Shown piece after piece: positions 17,301 to 26,097 of a stretch of 64,000 nucleotides of DNA. Position 1 is the first letter of the stretch. Every line of letters begins with the position of its first letter. The notes under the pieces were generated by a model that was not told where the DNA came from, searched no databases, and saw only the letters and a program-made list of their open reading frames with translations. Origin of the DNA: Mesorhizobium sp. AR10 (GTDB lineage Bacteria > Pseudomonadota > Alphaproteobacteria > Rhizobiales > Rhizobiaceae); NCBI RefSeq assembly GCF_024746795.1, contig NZ_CP080524.1, forward strand, positions 620,001 to 684,000, in the 5' to 3' direction. Made by a program: the position numbers and the translations under genes.

Positions 17301-18683
17301 ATGCATTCAATCGACCATTCGAGCACACCGATCGGTGGCATCAGCGCCACGCGCATCGCCGAACTGCGCGAAACCGAGGCGGAAGCCTTCCGCGAGGCAC
17401 GGCCGAAATCGGCGGCGAAAATCGGCAATGGCCTGCCCGGCTTCTTCGGCGGCGTACCGATGCACTGGATGAACGACTGGCCGACGCCGTTCCCGATCCT
17501 GGTCGACAGCGCCAAGGGCGCCACCATCACCGATATCGATGGCAACCGGATCGATGATTTCTGTCTCGGCGACACCGGTTCTATGTTCGGCCATTCGCCG
17601 CCGCCGGTCGCCCGTGCCATCCGCCGCCAGGCCGGACGCGGCCTGACCTACATGCTGCCCAGCGAGGATGCACTCGCCATCGGCCCGCTGCTGCAACAGC
17701 GCTTCGGCCTGCCCTTCTGGCAGATCGCAACGACGGCGACCGATGCCAATCGTTTTGCACTGCGCGTTGCCCGCGCCGTGACGGGTCGGGAAAAGATCCT
17801 CGTCTTCAACGGCTGCTATCACGGCTCGGTCGACGAGACGATGGTGCGGCTGGTTGATGGCAGACCGGTCAACCGGCCTGGCCTGGCGGGTGAATTCCGC
17901 GACCTGACCCGGGCGACTGATGTCATCGAGTTCAACGATCTGCCAGCGCTGGAGGTAGCACTCCGGGACAGGCAAATTGCTTGTGTCATCACCGAGCCGG
18001 TGCTGACCAATTCCTGCATGGTGCTGCCCGATCCCGGTTTTCACGACGCACTGCGCAAATTGACGCGTGCGGCCGGTACGCTGCTGTTGATCGACGAGAC
18101 GCACACGATCTCGACCGGCCCTGGCGGCTATACCAGGGCATACGGGCTTGAGCCGGACCTGTTCGTGTTGGGCAAGCCGATCGCCGGCGGGGTGCCGGCA
18201 AGTGTATGGGGCATGAGCGACGACGTCGCCACGCGCTACGCCGCCTACAGCAGGACCAAGGAGCCGGGCTATTCCGGCATGGGCACGACGCTGTCGGCCA
18301 ACCCGCTGCAGTTCGCGGCGATGCGCGCCACGCTCGAAGAGGTGATGACCGATGAGAACTACGCCCGGATGGACCGTCTGGCGCGGCGGCTCGACGCCGG
18401 GCTGACCGCCGTCATCGACCGCTACCGCCTGCCCTGGCATGTTGCCCGTGTCGGCGCTCGCGTCGAGTTCATCTGCGCGCCCGGCTCGCTCAGGAATGGA
18501 GGCGAAGCTGAGGCGGCGCACGCGCCGGAACTCGAAGCCGCAATCCATGTTGCGCTGGTCAATCGCGGCGTGCTGATCGCACCCTTCCACAACATGATGC
18601 TGATCTCGCCGGCGACCAGCGCTGCCCAGGTCAACCGGCTGATCACCGCCTTCGCAGCGGTTGCGGCAAAGCTTGCGGCATGA
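17301..18683 (+). CDS. Class III PLP-dependent aminotransferase
   Basis: A 460-residue fold-type I aminotransferase of the ornithine/GSA aminomutase group. PLP-binding Asp in LLLIDETHT (Asp265) and Schiff-base Lys292 in VLGKPIAGG. Class III enzymes transaminate omega-amines or beta-amino acids. The ligase gene downstream overlaps its stop (ATGA at 18680), so the two act together, probably on an amine or polyamine intermediate. Substrate is inferred, not proven. Confidence 0.87.
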   Translation: MHSIDHSSTPIGGISATRIAELRETEAEAFREARPKSAAKIGNGLPGFFGGVPMHWMNDWPTPFPILVDSAKGATITDIDGNRIDDFCLGDTGSMFGHSPPPVARAIRRQAGRGLTYMLPSEDALAIGPLLQQRFGLPFWQIATTATDANRFALRVARAVTGREKILVFNGCYHGSVDETMVRLVDGRPVNRPGLAGEFRDLTRATDVIEFNDLPALEVALRDRQIACVITEPVLTNSCMVLPDPGFHDALRKLTRAAGTLLLIDETHTISTGPGGYTRAYGLEPDLFVLGKPIAGGVPASVWGMSDDVATRYAAYSRTKEPGYSGMGTTLSANPLQFAAMRATLEEVMTDENYARMDRLARRLDAGLTAVIDRYRLPWHVARVGARVEFICAPGSLRNGGEAEAAHAPELEAAIHVALVNRGVLIAPFHNMMLISPATSAAQVNRLITAFAAVAAKLAA

Positions 18684-20101
18684 GACAAGCGGCCATGGAC
18701 AACCCCAATGCCATGCTGACCTCGCCTTCGGGGTCCTCGCCCACCGAAGCGCAAGCCTTTCTCGACGCCCATCCCGAGATCGAGGCCTTCGACATCGTGC
18801 TGACCGACGCCAATGGCGTCGGGCGCGGCAAGATCGTGCGCAGGCACGAATTGATGAGCATCTTCGAAGGCGGCCGGCACATGCCGATCTCGATCCTCGG
18901 CCTCGACATCACCGGCGAGGATGTCCACGAGACCGGGCTGATCTGGACGACCGGCGACGGCGACCTGCGGGCATGGCCGATCCCCGGCACACTGGTGCCG
19001 CTGTTCGGCACGCAGCCGCCGCGCGGCCAGGTGCTGATGGCGATGTACCATCTCGACGGCCAGCCGATGTCGTCTGACCCTCGGCTGGCGCTGGCCCGCC
19101 AGGTGAACATACTGGCGGCGAAAGGCCTTTATCCGGCCGGCGCCTTCGAGCTCGAATTCTTCCTGCTCGCCAACGAGCGCGATGCGGACGGCAAGGTGAA
19201 GCCGGCGGACGCCGTGCTCGACGGCCGTCGTTCGGCCAAGACCGAGGTCTATTCCGTCGACCATCTGCACGGCATGGAACCGCTGTTTTCCGACATCTAT
19301 GCGGCGGCCAAGGTGCAAGGCATTCCGGCCGAGACGGTCATCTCCGAATACGCGCCGGGCCAGTACGAGTTGACGCTGAACTACCGCAAGGACGTGATGC
19401 GCGCGGCCGACGACCTCGTCATGCTGAAGCGGCTGGTGCGGGCGCAGGCGCGCCGTCATGGCGTCACCGCCTGCTTCATGGCCAAGCCGATCGAGAAATA
19501 TGCCGGCTCGGGCATGCATTTCCATGTCTCGCTGCAGGACAAGACCGGCAGGAACGTGTTTGCCGAAGCCGGCGGCGAAAGCTGGTCGCTGCCGCTGCTG
19601 CAGGGGCTCGGTGGGCTGATCCAGACCATGGCGGAATCGATGCTGGTGTTTGCCCCCCATGCTAATTCGTGGCGGCGCTTCGTCTCGCAATCTTACGCCC
19701 CGGTGGCGCCGACCTGGGGCGTCAACAACCGTTCGGTGGCGCTGCGCGTGCCGGCGGGCGACGCCAAGAACCGGCGCATCGAGCACCGGCCGTCCGGCGT
19801 CGACGCCAATCCCTACCTGATCGCGGCGACGGTGCTGGCCGGAATCGTCAAAGGTCTGGACGAAGGGCTCGACCCCGGGCCTGAGACCACCGGCAATGGC
19901 TACGAATCAGCAATCACGCGCACGACAATGCCGGTGGACTGGCGCGCCGCGATCGAAGCGGCAAGGGCGTCCGACTTCCTGAAAGGCGCTCTCGGCGAAG
20001 ACCTGCACCGGACATTCGTGGCGATCAAGCAATCCGAATATCTGCGCGTGGCACGCACAGTCAGCGAACTGGACTACCACCTCTATCTGCACGAGGTGTG
20101 A
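18680..20101 (+). CDS. Glutamine synthetase-family ligase (gamma-glutamyl-polyamine synthetase, PuuA-like)
   Basis: A 473-residue glutamine synthetase homologue. Metal-binding glutamates in FELEFFLL and SEYAPGQYEL, ATP site GSGMHFHVSL, and RRIEHRPSGVDANPYLIAA near the C-terminus. Members outside GlnA gamma-glutamylate polyamines, ethanolamine or aromatic amines. The overlapping aminotransferase and the C26 hydrolase at 7943 fit a gamma-glutamylation route. The start could also be the ATG at 18695. It lacks the GlnA Tyr-adenylylation context. Confidence 0.85.
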   Translation: MRQAAMDNPNAMLTSPSGSSPTEAQAFLDAHPEIEAFDIVLTDANGVGRGKIVRRHELMSIFEGGRHMPISILGLDITGEDVHETGLIWTTGDGDLRAWPIPGTLVPLFGTQPPRGQVLMAMYHLDGQPMSSDPRLALARQVNILAAKGLYPAGAFELEFFLLANERDADGKVKPADAVLDGRRSAKTEVYSVDHLHGMEPLFSDIYAAAKVQGIPAETVISEYAPGQYELTLNYRKDVMRAADDLVMLKRLVRAQARRHGVTACFMAKPIEKYAGSGMHFHVSLQDKTGRNVFAEAGGESWSLPLLQGLGGLIQTMAESMLVFAPHANSWRRFVSQSYAPVAPTWGVNNRSVALRVPAGDAKNRRIEHRPSGVDANPYLIAATVLAGIVKGLDEGLDPGPETTGNGYESAITRTTMPVDWRAAIEAARASDFLKGALGEDLHRTFVAIKQSEYLRVARTVSELDYHLYLHEV

Positions 20102-20182
20102 TCCGCGCCGGAAGACAGCTGATCCGAGCGGCGATCACTTTTTCACCGCCTACGTCAAATGTGATAGCGTGGCAGCTGTCTA

Positions 20183-20197
20183 GAACATATCATGAAC
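20183..20197 (+). promoter_or_regulatory. LexA (SOS) box, alphaproteobacterial type
   Basis: GAAC-ATATCAT-GAAC, an exact GAAC-N7-GAAC direct repeat, which is the LexA site known in alphaproteobacteria. It ends two bases before the ATG of the radical SAM gene, implying SOS induction of the radical SAM/UdgX pair. Confidence 0.8.
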
Positions 20198-20199
20198 GT

Positions 20200-21435
20200 A
20201 TGGCCACACTTCCCGTCCGCGAAAAACTCGCGATCCTGTCCGATGCCGCCAAATACGACGCTTCCTGTGCGTCGTCTGGCGCGGCAAAAAAGGATTCGCT
20301 GAAATCCGGCGGCATCGGTTCCACCGAAGGAATGGGCATCTGCCATTCCTACGCGCCGGACGGTCGTTGCATTTCACTGCTGAAAATCCTGCTGACCAAT
20401 TTCTGCATCTACGACTGCAGCTATTGCATCAACCGCTCATCCTCGAATGTGCGCCGCGCCCGCTTCACCATCGATGAGGTGGTGAAGCTGACCATGGATT
20501 TCTATCGGCGCAACTATATAGAGGGCCTGTTCCTGTCTTCGGGCGTCATCCGCTCGCCGGACGAGACCATGGGCGAGATGGTCGAAGTCGCGCGGCGGTT
20601 GCGGCTGGAAGAGAAGTTTTCCGGCTACATACATCTGAAAACCATCCCTGAAAGTTCGCGGGAACTGGTCGAGAAGGCAGGAATCTATGCCGACCGGCTG
20701 TCGATCAATGTCGAGTTGCCGACCGACGAAGGGGTGAAAAGACTGGCGCCGGAGAAGAAGCCGGAAACGATCCGGCTTTCGATGGCCAGACTGCGCCAGA
20801 AGATGGAGGAGAAGGCCGAACCGACGCTGAGGACCAAAAAGCGCGAACGCTTCGCGCCAGGCGGCCAGTCGACCCAGATGATCATCGGCGCCGACAAGAC
20901 CTCCGACGACGGGATATTGCGCACCAGCGCGCGCCTGTATGGCAGCTATCATCTCAGGCGCGTCTACTATTCCGCCTTCAGCCCGATCCCGGATTCGTCG
21001 TCGTCGCTACCCTTGCAGAAGCCGCCTTTGATGCGCGAACACCGCCTTTACCAGGCTGATTGGCTGATGCGCTTCTACGGGTTTTCGCAGCCGGAAATCC
21101 TGGCCGGCAGCAGCGACGGCATGCTTGACCTCGCCATCGACCCGAAGCTGGCCTGGGCGCTGCGCAACCGGGGACAGTTTCCCGTCGATATCAATCGCGC
21201 CGACCGCGAAGCGCTGCTGCGGGTTCCGGGTCTCGGCACCAAGGTGATCGCGAAAATCCTGGAGACGCGCCGCCGCCGGCGGCTGCGGCTCGAGGATGTC
21301 GGACGGCTGTGCCAATCGATCGCCAAGCTGCGACCATTCATCATCGCCGAAGGATGGTCGCCGGGCGCGCTCACCGACAAGGCGGGCCTGCGCGACAAGA
21401 TCGTGCGATCCTGCGAACAGCTGTCGCTGTTTTGA
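20200..21435 (+). CDS. Putative DNA modification/repair radical SAM protein (UdgX-associated)
   Basis: A 411-residue radical SAM enzyme with the 4Fe-4S cluster cysteines C69-x3-C73-x2-C76 (FCIYDCSYC) and a C-terminal helix-hairpin-helix (INRADREALLRVPGLGTKVIAKI), a DNA-binding motif. The family is found next to UdgX and is thought to act in DNA repair; its reaction is unknown. The ATG at 20200 begins the family N-terminus (EKLAILSDAAKYDASCASSG). No clear ribosome site precedes it, so the mRNA may be leaderless. UdgX starts 2 bp after its stop. Confidence 0.9.
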   Translation: MATLPVREKLAILSDAAKYDASCASSGAAKKDSLKSGGIGSTEGMGICHSYAPDGRCISLLKILLTNFCIYDCSYCINRSSSNVRRARFTIDEVVKLTMDFYRRNYIEGLFLSSGVIRSPDETMGEMVEVARRLRLEEKFSGYIHLKTIPESSRELVEKAGIYADRLSINVELPTDEGVKRLAPEKKPETIRLSMARLRQKMEEKAEPTLRTKKRERFAPGGQSTQMIIGADKTSDDGILRTSARLYGSYHLRRVYYSAFSPIPDSSSSLPLQKPPLMREHRLYQADWLMRFYGFSQPEILAGSSDGMLDLAIDPKLAWALRNRGQFPVDINRADREALLRVPGLGTKVIAKILETRRRRRLRLEDVGRLCQSIAKLRPFIIAEGWSPGALTDKAGLRDKIVRSCEQLSLF

Positions 21436-21437
21436 CC

Positions 21438-22901
21438 ATGCAGCCGGCTGAGCTCGATCTTGCCCGATACTATGTACGGCTCGACAGCGAGACCGACTTC
21501 GCCGGCTGGCGCGACGCGGCACGCCGACTGGCACTTGATGAAGTCAGGCCCGAGGACATCAGTTGGAGTGTCGCTGCGGACTCCGATCAGGCCTATTTGC
21601 CGGCTGTGCCGACGGGAGCACAACTCGTCGTACCACGCGATTTCATCGAACACGCTCAAACCGCTTTTTGCCATTCCGATCCCGGCCGGTTCGCTTTCCT
21701 CTATCGGATGCTTTGGCGCTTGCGCGACGAGCCAAAGCTGCTGGCGATCGCATCGGATGTCGATACCAGACGCCTCGAAACCATGGAAAAGGCGGTGCGC
21801 CGCGACATCCACAAGATGCGTGCCTTCGTGCGCTTCCGGAAGATCGACGATGGCGCCGGCGAACGCTATGTCGCCTGGTTCGAGCCTGATCATTTCATTG
21901 TCGAGCGCAATGCGAGCTTCTTCGTCAAACGCTTCACCGGCATGCGCTGGACGATCCTGACGCCGTATGCATCCGCCGATTGGGATGGCGAGAGACTGGC
22001 GATCGGCCCCGGCGCCGCCAAAGGCGATGCGCCGGCGCAAGACGATGCCGAGGCGCTGTGGCTGACCTATTTTAAGAACATCTTCAATCCGGCGAGGCTC
22101 AAGGTGAAGGCAATGCAGAAGGAGATGCCTAAGAAATATTGGCGGAACCTTCCCGAAGCCTCGCTCATTCCAGAGCTGATCGCAGGAGCGGACAAGGCCG
22201 CCATGGACATGATTGCCAGAATGCCGACGACACCTGCACCGCACCACGCCAAGGTGCAGGCAAGACACTGGCCGAAGCATGAGCCTGCAGAAACGGTAAA
22301 GGACGATGACGCCGGCACCATTTCCGAACTGCGAGAGGTGGCGAAGGGTTGCCACCGCTGCCCGCTGTGGCGCGAGGCGACGCAGACCGTGTTCGGTGAA
22401 GGGCCCGACAATGCCAGGGTGATCTTCGTCGGCGAACAGCCTGGCGATCAGGAAGATCTCGCCGGCAAGCCCTTCGTCGGCCCGGCTGGCAAGGTCTTCG
22501 ACGTGATACTGGACGACGCCGGAGTCGATCGTCAGAAAGTCTATGTCACGAATGCGGTCAAGCATTTCAAATTCGAACCGCGCGGCAAGCGTCGCATCCA
22601 TTCCAAGCCGAATGCCGGGGAAGTTCAGGCCTGCCGCTGGTGGCTCGACCGCGAATTCGAACTGATCAAGCCGGATCTCGCCGTGGCGCTTGGTGCAACG
22701 GCGGCGTTGTCGCTGTTGGGGAAGGCGATCCCGGTGACCAAAATGCGCGGTCAAGTGATCGAGCGCGAAGACGGCTTGCGCGTCTTCATCACCATCCATC
22801 CCTCCTTCATCCTGCGTATTAAACAACCTTCGGACAAGGAGGCCGAGCGCGAGCGGTTCCTGCAGGATATGAAGCAAGTGAAACGACTGATGGCTGCCTG
22901 A
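21438..22901 (+). CDS. UdgX uracil-DNA glycosylase fused to a DUF4130 domain
   Basis: A 487-residue two-domain protein. Residues 1 to ~250 match the DUF4130 domain that accompanies UdgX; residues ~295-487 are a family 4-like uracil-DNA glycosylase with GEQPGDQED (332-340), Fe-S cysteines 305, 308 and 399 among others, and HPSFILR (454-460). The insert KRRIHSKP (384-391) contains His388, the position that in mycobacterial UdgX bonds covalently to the uracil-excised site. It should therefore trap uracil-containing DNA. Co-transcribed with the radical SAM gene under the SOS box. Confidence 0.92.
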   Translation: MQPAELDLARYYVRLDSETDFAGWRDAARRLALDEVRPEDISWSVAADSDQAYLPAVPTGAQLVVPRDFIEHAQTAFCHSDPGRFAFLYRMLWRLRDEPKLLAIASDVDTRRLETMEKAVRRDIHKMRAFVRFRKIDDGAGERYVAWFEPDHFIVERNASFFVKRFTGMRWTILTPYASADWDGERLAIGPGAAKGDAPAQDDAEALWLTYFKNIFNPARLKVKAMQKEMPKKYWRNLPEASLIPELIAGADKAAMDMIARMPTTPAPHHAKVQARHWPKHEPAETVKDDDAGTISELREVAKGCHRCPLWREATQTVFGEGPDNARVIFVGEQPGDQEDLAGKPFVGPAGKVFDVILDDAGVDRQKVYVTNAVKHFKFEPRGKRRIHSKPNAGEVQACRWWLDREFELIKPDLAVALGATAALSLLGKAIPVTKMRGQVIEREDGLRVFITIHPSFILRIKQPSDKEAERERFLQDMKQVKRLMAA

Positions 22902-22948
22902 TGTATTTTGTTTCGCAATTCCCGTGACCCACTTCCCCTGGTATTGCC

Positions 22949-24214
22949 CTACCGGATCAGGATCGCCCTGAGGTCATTCACATTGGTCCCGGTCGGGCCG
23001 GGCAGGAAAAGATCGCCGACGGCGTTGAACGCTGTCCAGGCGTTGTTGCCTGCGAGCATGGCCTTGGCATCGACGCCCGTCACCCGCATCCGCGACACCG
23101 TCGAGCCGTCGGCGAAGGCGCCGGCATTGTCTTCCGAGCCGTCGATGCCGTCGGTGTCGGCGGCCAGCGCATGGATGCCCTCCGCGCCGCTGATGCCGAT
23201 GGCGAAGGCGAGCAGGAATTCGCTGTTGCGACCGCCCTTGCCTTTTGCCCGCAAGGTCACGGTCGTCTCGCCGCCCGACAGGACCAGCACTGGCTTCCTG
23301 AATGGTCGGTTTCGCGTCGCCACTTCGCGCGCGATCGCCGCGTGGACGCCGCCGACCTCGCGCGCCTCGCCCTCGATCGAGTCGGAGAGGATAATCGCTT
23401 CGATGCCTTGCCGTTTCGCTTCCGCTGCCGCCGCTTCCAGCGACACGCCGGCCGAGGCGATCAGGTGCACTTCATTGCGGGCAAAACGCGCATCATCCGC
23501 CCGTGGCGCGTCGGCCGCCGGCGAATTGATATGCGCCATCACAGCGGCCGGCAGCTTCATGCCATAGGCTGATATCGACGCCAGCGCATCCTCGCGGCTG
23601 CCTGAATCGGGAACCGTGGGGCCGGAGGCGACCAGCGCTGGATTGTCGCCGGGAATGTCGGAGACGACCAATGAGACAACCCTGGCCGGAAATGCGGCGG
23701 CCGCCAGCCTGCCGCCCTTGATGGTGGAGACGTGCTTGCGGATAGTGTTCATCGCCGCAATCGGCGCGCCGGAGGCGAGCAGCGCCTCGTTGACGGCGAT
23801 CTCGTCGGCCAGCGTCAGGGTTCCGGCGGGCGAGGGCAAGAGCGCCGAGCCGCCACCGGAAATCAGCGCCACGACCAGATCGTCCTCAGTCAGCCCCTGC
23901 ACCTTCGCCAACAGCCGGCGCGATGCTTCGAGGCCGGCGGCGTCCGGCACCGGATGCGCCGCTTCGATGATCTCGATGCGTTCGCATTTCGCGCCATAGC
24001 CGTAGCGGGTGACGACCAGGCCTTCGATCGACCCGTCCCACACCTTCTCAAAAGCCGCCGCCATCTGCGCCGAGCCTTTGCCGGCGCCGATGACGATGGT
24101 CCGCCCCTTTGGCTTTGCCGGCAAATGATCCCTGATGGTTCTCTGGGGATCAGCGGCGGCCACGGCGGCATTGAAGATGGACGTTAGGAAGGGCTTGGGA
24201 TCGATCTTGGTCAT
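22949..24214 (-). CDS. Glycerate 2-kinase (MOFRL family, GckA/TtuD type)
   Basis: A 421-residue kinase: N-terminal DUF4147 domain (VIGAGKGSAQMAAAFE, LVVALISGGGSALLPSP) and C-terminal MOFRL domain (VLSGGETTVTLRAKGKGGRNSEFLLAFA). It phosphorylates glycerate to 2-phosphoglycerate, feeding glyoxylate-derived carbon into glycolysis, which suits the end of purine and allantoin breakdown. The ATG at 24214 overlaps the preceding stop (ATGA), placing it at the end of a puuD-guaD operon. Confidence 0.9.
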   Translation of the reverse strand: MTKIDPKPFLTSIFNAAVAAADPQRTIRDHLPAKPKGRTIVIGAGKGSAQMAAAFEKVWDGSIEGLVVTRYGYGAKCERIEIIEAAHPVPDAAGLEASRRLLAKVQGLTEDDLVVALISGGGSALLPSPAGTLTLADEIAVNEALLASGAPIAAMNTIRKHVSTIKGGRLAAAAFPARVVSLVVSDIPGDNPALVASGPTVPDSGSREDALASISAYGMKLPAAVMAHINSPAADAPRADDARFARNEVHLIASAGVSLEAAAAEAKRQGIEAIILSDSIEGEAREVGGVHAAIAREVATRNRPFRKPVLVLSGGETTVTLRAKGKGGRNSEFLLAFAIGISGAEGIHALAADTDGIDGSEDNAGAFADGSTVSRMRVTGVDAKAMLAGNNAWTAFNAVGDLFLPGPTGTNVNDLRAILIR

Positions 24215-24714
24215 TTGGCTTCCGGTGGCAGTGCCAGTTCGCGCGCGTCGAGGCCGAGATGGCTGCAAATTGCTTCGACGACGACGCCATGGTCGTCGCG
24301 CTCCGGCAGGCCGGAGACGGTAATCGCGCCGATGACGCCGGCGCCCTTGACCGTTATCGGAAAGCCGCCGCCGGCCAGCACATAGTCAACGATGTCCAGC
24401 CCTTCGCCGGGCTTGAAGCTGCGGTCGGGGCGCTGCTGCTCCAGCACCATGCGATAGGTGCTTCTCAGGAACCGTTTCACCACATTGATCTTGCGCCGTG
24501 CCCAATCCGGATTGGAGGCGTTCGAGCCCGGCATCGCCGCGTAAAACAGCGGCCGGTCGAAAGTCCTGATGTCGACGATGATCGGCATGTTCTCGGCCAG
24601 CGCCCGCTCGCGGATCACCGAGCCGATCTTGAAAGCGACAGCCTCGTCAAAGGTGGAAAAGACAAGGGTCGCTTCCTGTCTCTTGATGGTCTCGATGTCT
24701 TCGGCAACGGCCAT
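24211..24714 (-). CDS. UPF0303 / heme-degrading-domain-like protein
   Basis: A 167-residue protein of the HbpS/GlcG-like fold (UPF0303): MPIIVDIRTFDRPLFYAAMPG, NPDWARRKINVVKRF and GGGFPI...GVIGAITVSGLP. Members of the wider fold bind heme or small ligands; this subgroup has no settled function. It sits between guanine deaminase (52 bp upstream) and glycerate kinase (overlap), suggesting a role in purine-derived carbon use. Confidence 0.75.
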   Translation of the reverse strand: MAVAEDIETIKRQEATLVFSTFDEAVAFKIGSVIRERALAENMPIIVDIRTFDRPLFYAAMPGSNASNPDWARRKINVVKRFLRSTYRMVLEQQRPDRSFKPGEGLDIVDYVLAGGGFPITVKGAGVIGAITVSGLPERDDHGVVVEAICSHLGLDARELALPPEAK

Positions 24715-24766
24715 GTCGTTCCCCTGTCAATCTCGCCGCACGCTTTGACCGATGGCTGTCGCCGGG

Positions 24767-26095
24767 TCAAGCCGAGACGTGCGGGACCGGGATCTCGCTC
24801 TTGGCCGCCCGTCCCGCGACATAGACCTCGCGCACGGCACGATCATCGCCAAGCGTCTGCAGCAGAAACAGCTCTTCGGCCAGCGTGTTCACCGTCTCCA
24901 TGCGCAGCCGCATCGCCGGCGTGGCGCTGGTGTCGAGCACGACGATGTCGGCATCGGTACCCTGGTCCAGTGTGCCGACTTTTTCCGCGACCGACAGCGC
25001 CTCGGCATTGCCGCGGGTGAGCTGCCAGAAGGACTGGAATGGGTTCAGCTTCTCGCCGTTCAGCGCGATGACCTTGTAGCCCTCGTCCATGGTGCGCAGC
25101 ATCGAATAGTTGGTGCCGCCGCCGACATCGGTGGCAGCCGCAATCCGGAGGGCTTTGTCACGCGTGCGGTAGCGCTGATAATTGAACAGGCCGGAGCCGA
25201 GGAACAGGTTGGAAGTCGGGCAGAACACCGCAACCGAACCGCTGTCCGACAGCGCATCGGCCTCGCGCTCTGACAAATGGATGCAGTGGCCGAAAAGGCT
25301 CTTTTTCCCCAACAAGCCGTAGTGCTCGTAGACATCGGTATAGTCGCGCGCCTGCGGATAGAGTTTTTGGGTGAAGGCGATCTCGGCGTGGTTTTCCGAC
25401 AGATGCGTCTGCATGTGCAGGTCCGGATGCTCACGGCAGAGCGCACCGGCCATCTCCAGCTGTTCCGGCGACGAGGTGATGGCGAAGCGCGGCGTGATGG
25501 CGTAGTGCTGCCGCCCCTTGCCATGCCATTGCGCGATCAGCGCCTTGCTGTCGTCGTAGCCCGATTGCGGCGTGTCGAGCACGCCCTCCGGCGCATTGCG
25601 GTCCATCATCACCTTGCCGGCGATGTTGAGCATGTTGCGGTCATGCGACTCGGCGAAGAAGGCTTCGGCGGAAGCCTTGTGCACGGAGCAGTAGGCGGCG
25701 ACCGTCGTCGTGCCGTGGCGCACCATCTCGTCCAGGAACAGCCGCGCGATACGGCGGCCATGTTGGGCATTGGCGAACTTCGTCTCTTCCGGAAAGGTGT
25801 AGGTGTTCAGCCAGTCGAGCAGTTCGGCGCCGTAGGAGGCGATGACCTGCATCTGCGGAAAATGCACATGCGCGTCGATGAAGCCCGGCAGCAGCAGATG
25901 CGGCCGGTGGTCGATTCTTTTCGCCCCTTCGCCGGCCCGTTTCTCGACTTGCGTATAGGCGCCGGCGGCGACGATCCTGCCGTCGCGGATCAGCAGGCCG
26001 CCATCTTCCTCGTAACGCCAGGCGGAATGGTCATCGATGGCTTCAGGCCAGCGCAAGAAGGTGAGCGTGCGGCCGCGCAGAAGTGTGGAGGTCAT
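24767..26095 (-). CDS. guaD: Guanine deaminase
   Basis: A 442-residue amidohydrolase that converts guanine to xanthine and ammonia. Zinc ligands and catalytic residues appear in PGFIDAHVHFPQ, QTHLSENHAEI, LFGHCIHL and AATDVGGGTN, matching GuaD spacing. It starts 2 bp after the urate hydroxylase stop, in one operon. It supplies xanthine to the XdhABC enzyme encoded further along. Confidence 0.92.
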   Translation of the reverse strand: MTSTLLRGRTLTFLRWPEAIDDHSAWRYEEDGGLLIRDGRIVAAGAYTQVEKRAGEGAKRIDHRPHLLLPGFIDAHVHFPQMQVIASYGAELLDWLNTYTFPEETKFANAQHGRRIARLFLDEMVRHGTTTVAAYCSVHKASAEAFFAESHDRNMLNIAGKVMMDRNAPEGVLDTPQSGYDDSKALIAQWHGKGRQHYAITPRFAITSSPEQLEMAGALCREHPDLHMQTHLSENHAEIAFTQKLYPQARDYTDVYEHYGLLGKKSLFGHCIHLSEREADALSDSGSVAVFCPTSNLFLGSGLFNYQRYRTRDKALRIAAATDVGGGTNYSMLRTMDEGYKVIALNGEKLNPFQSFWQLTRGNAEALSVAEKVGTLDQGTDADIVVLDTSATPAMRLRMETVNTLAEELFLLQTLGDDRAVREVYVAGRAAKSEIPVPHVSA

Positions 26096-26097
26096 GC

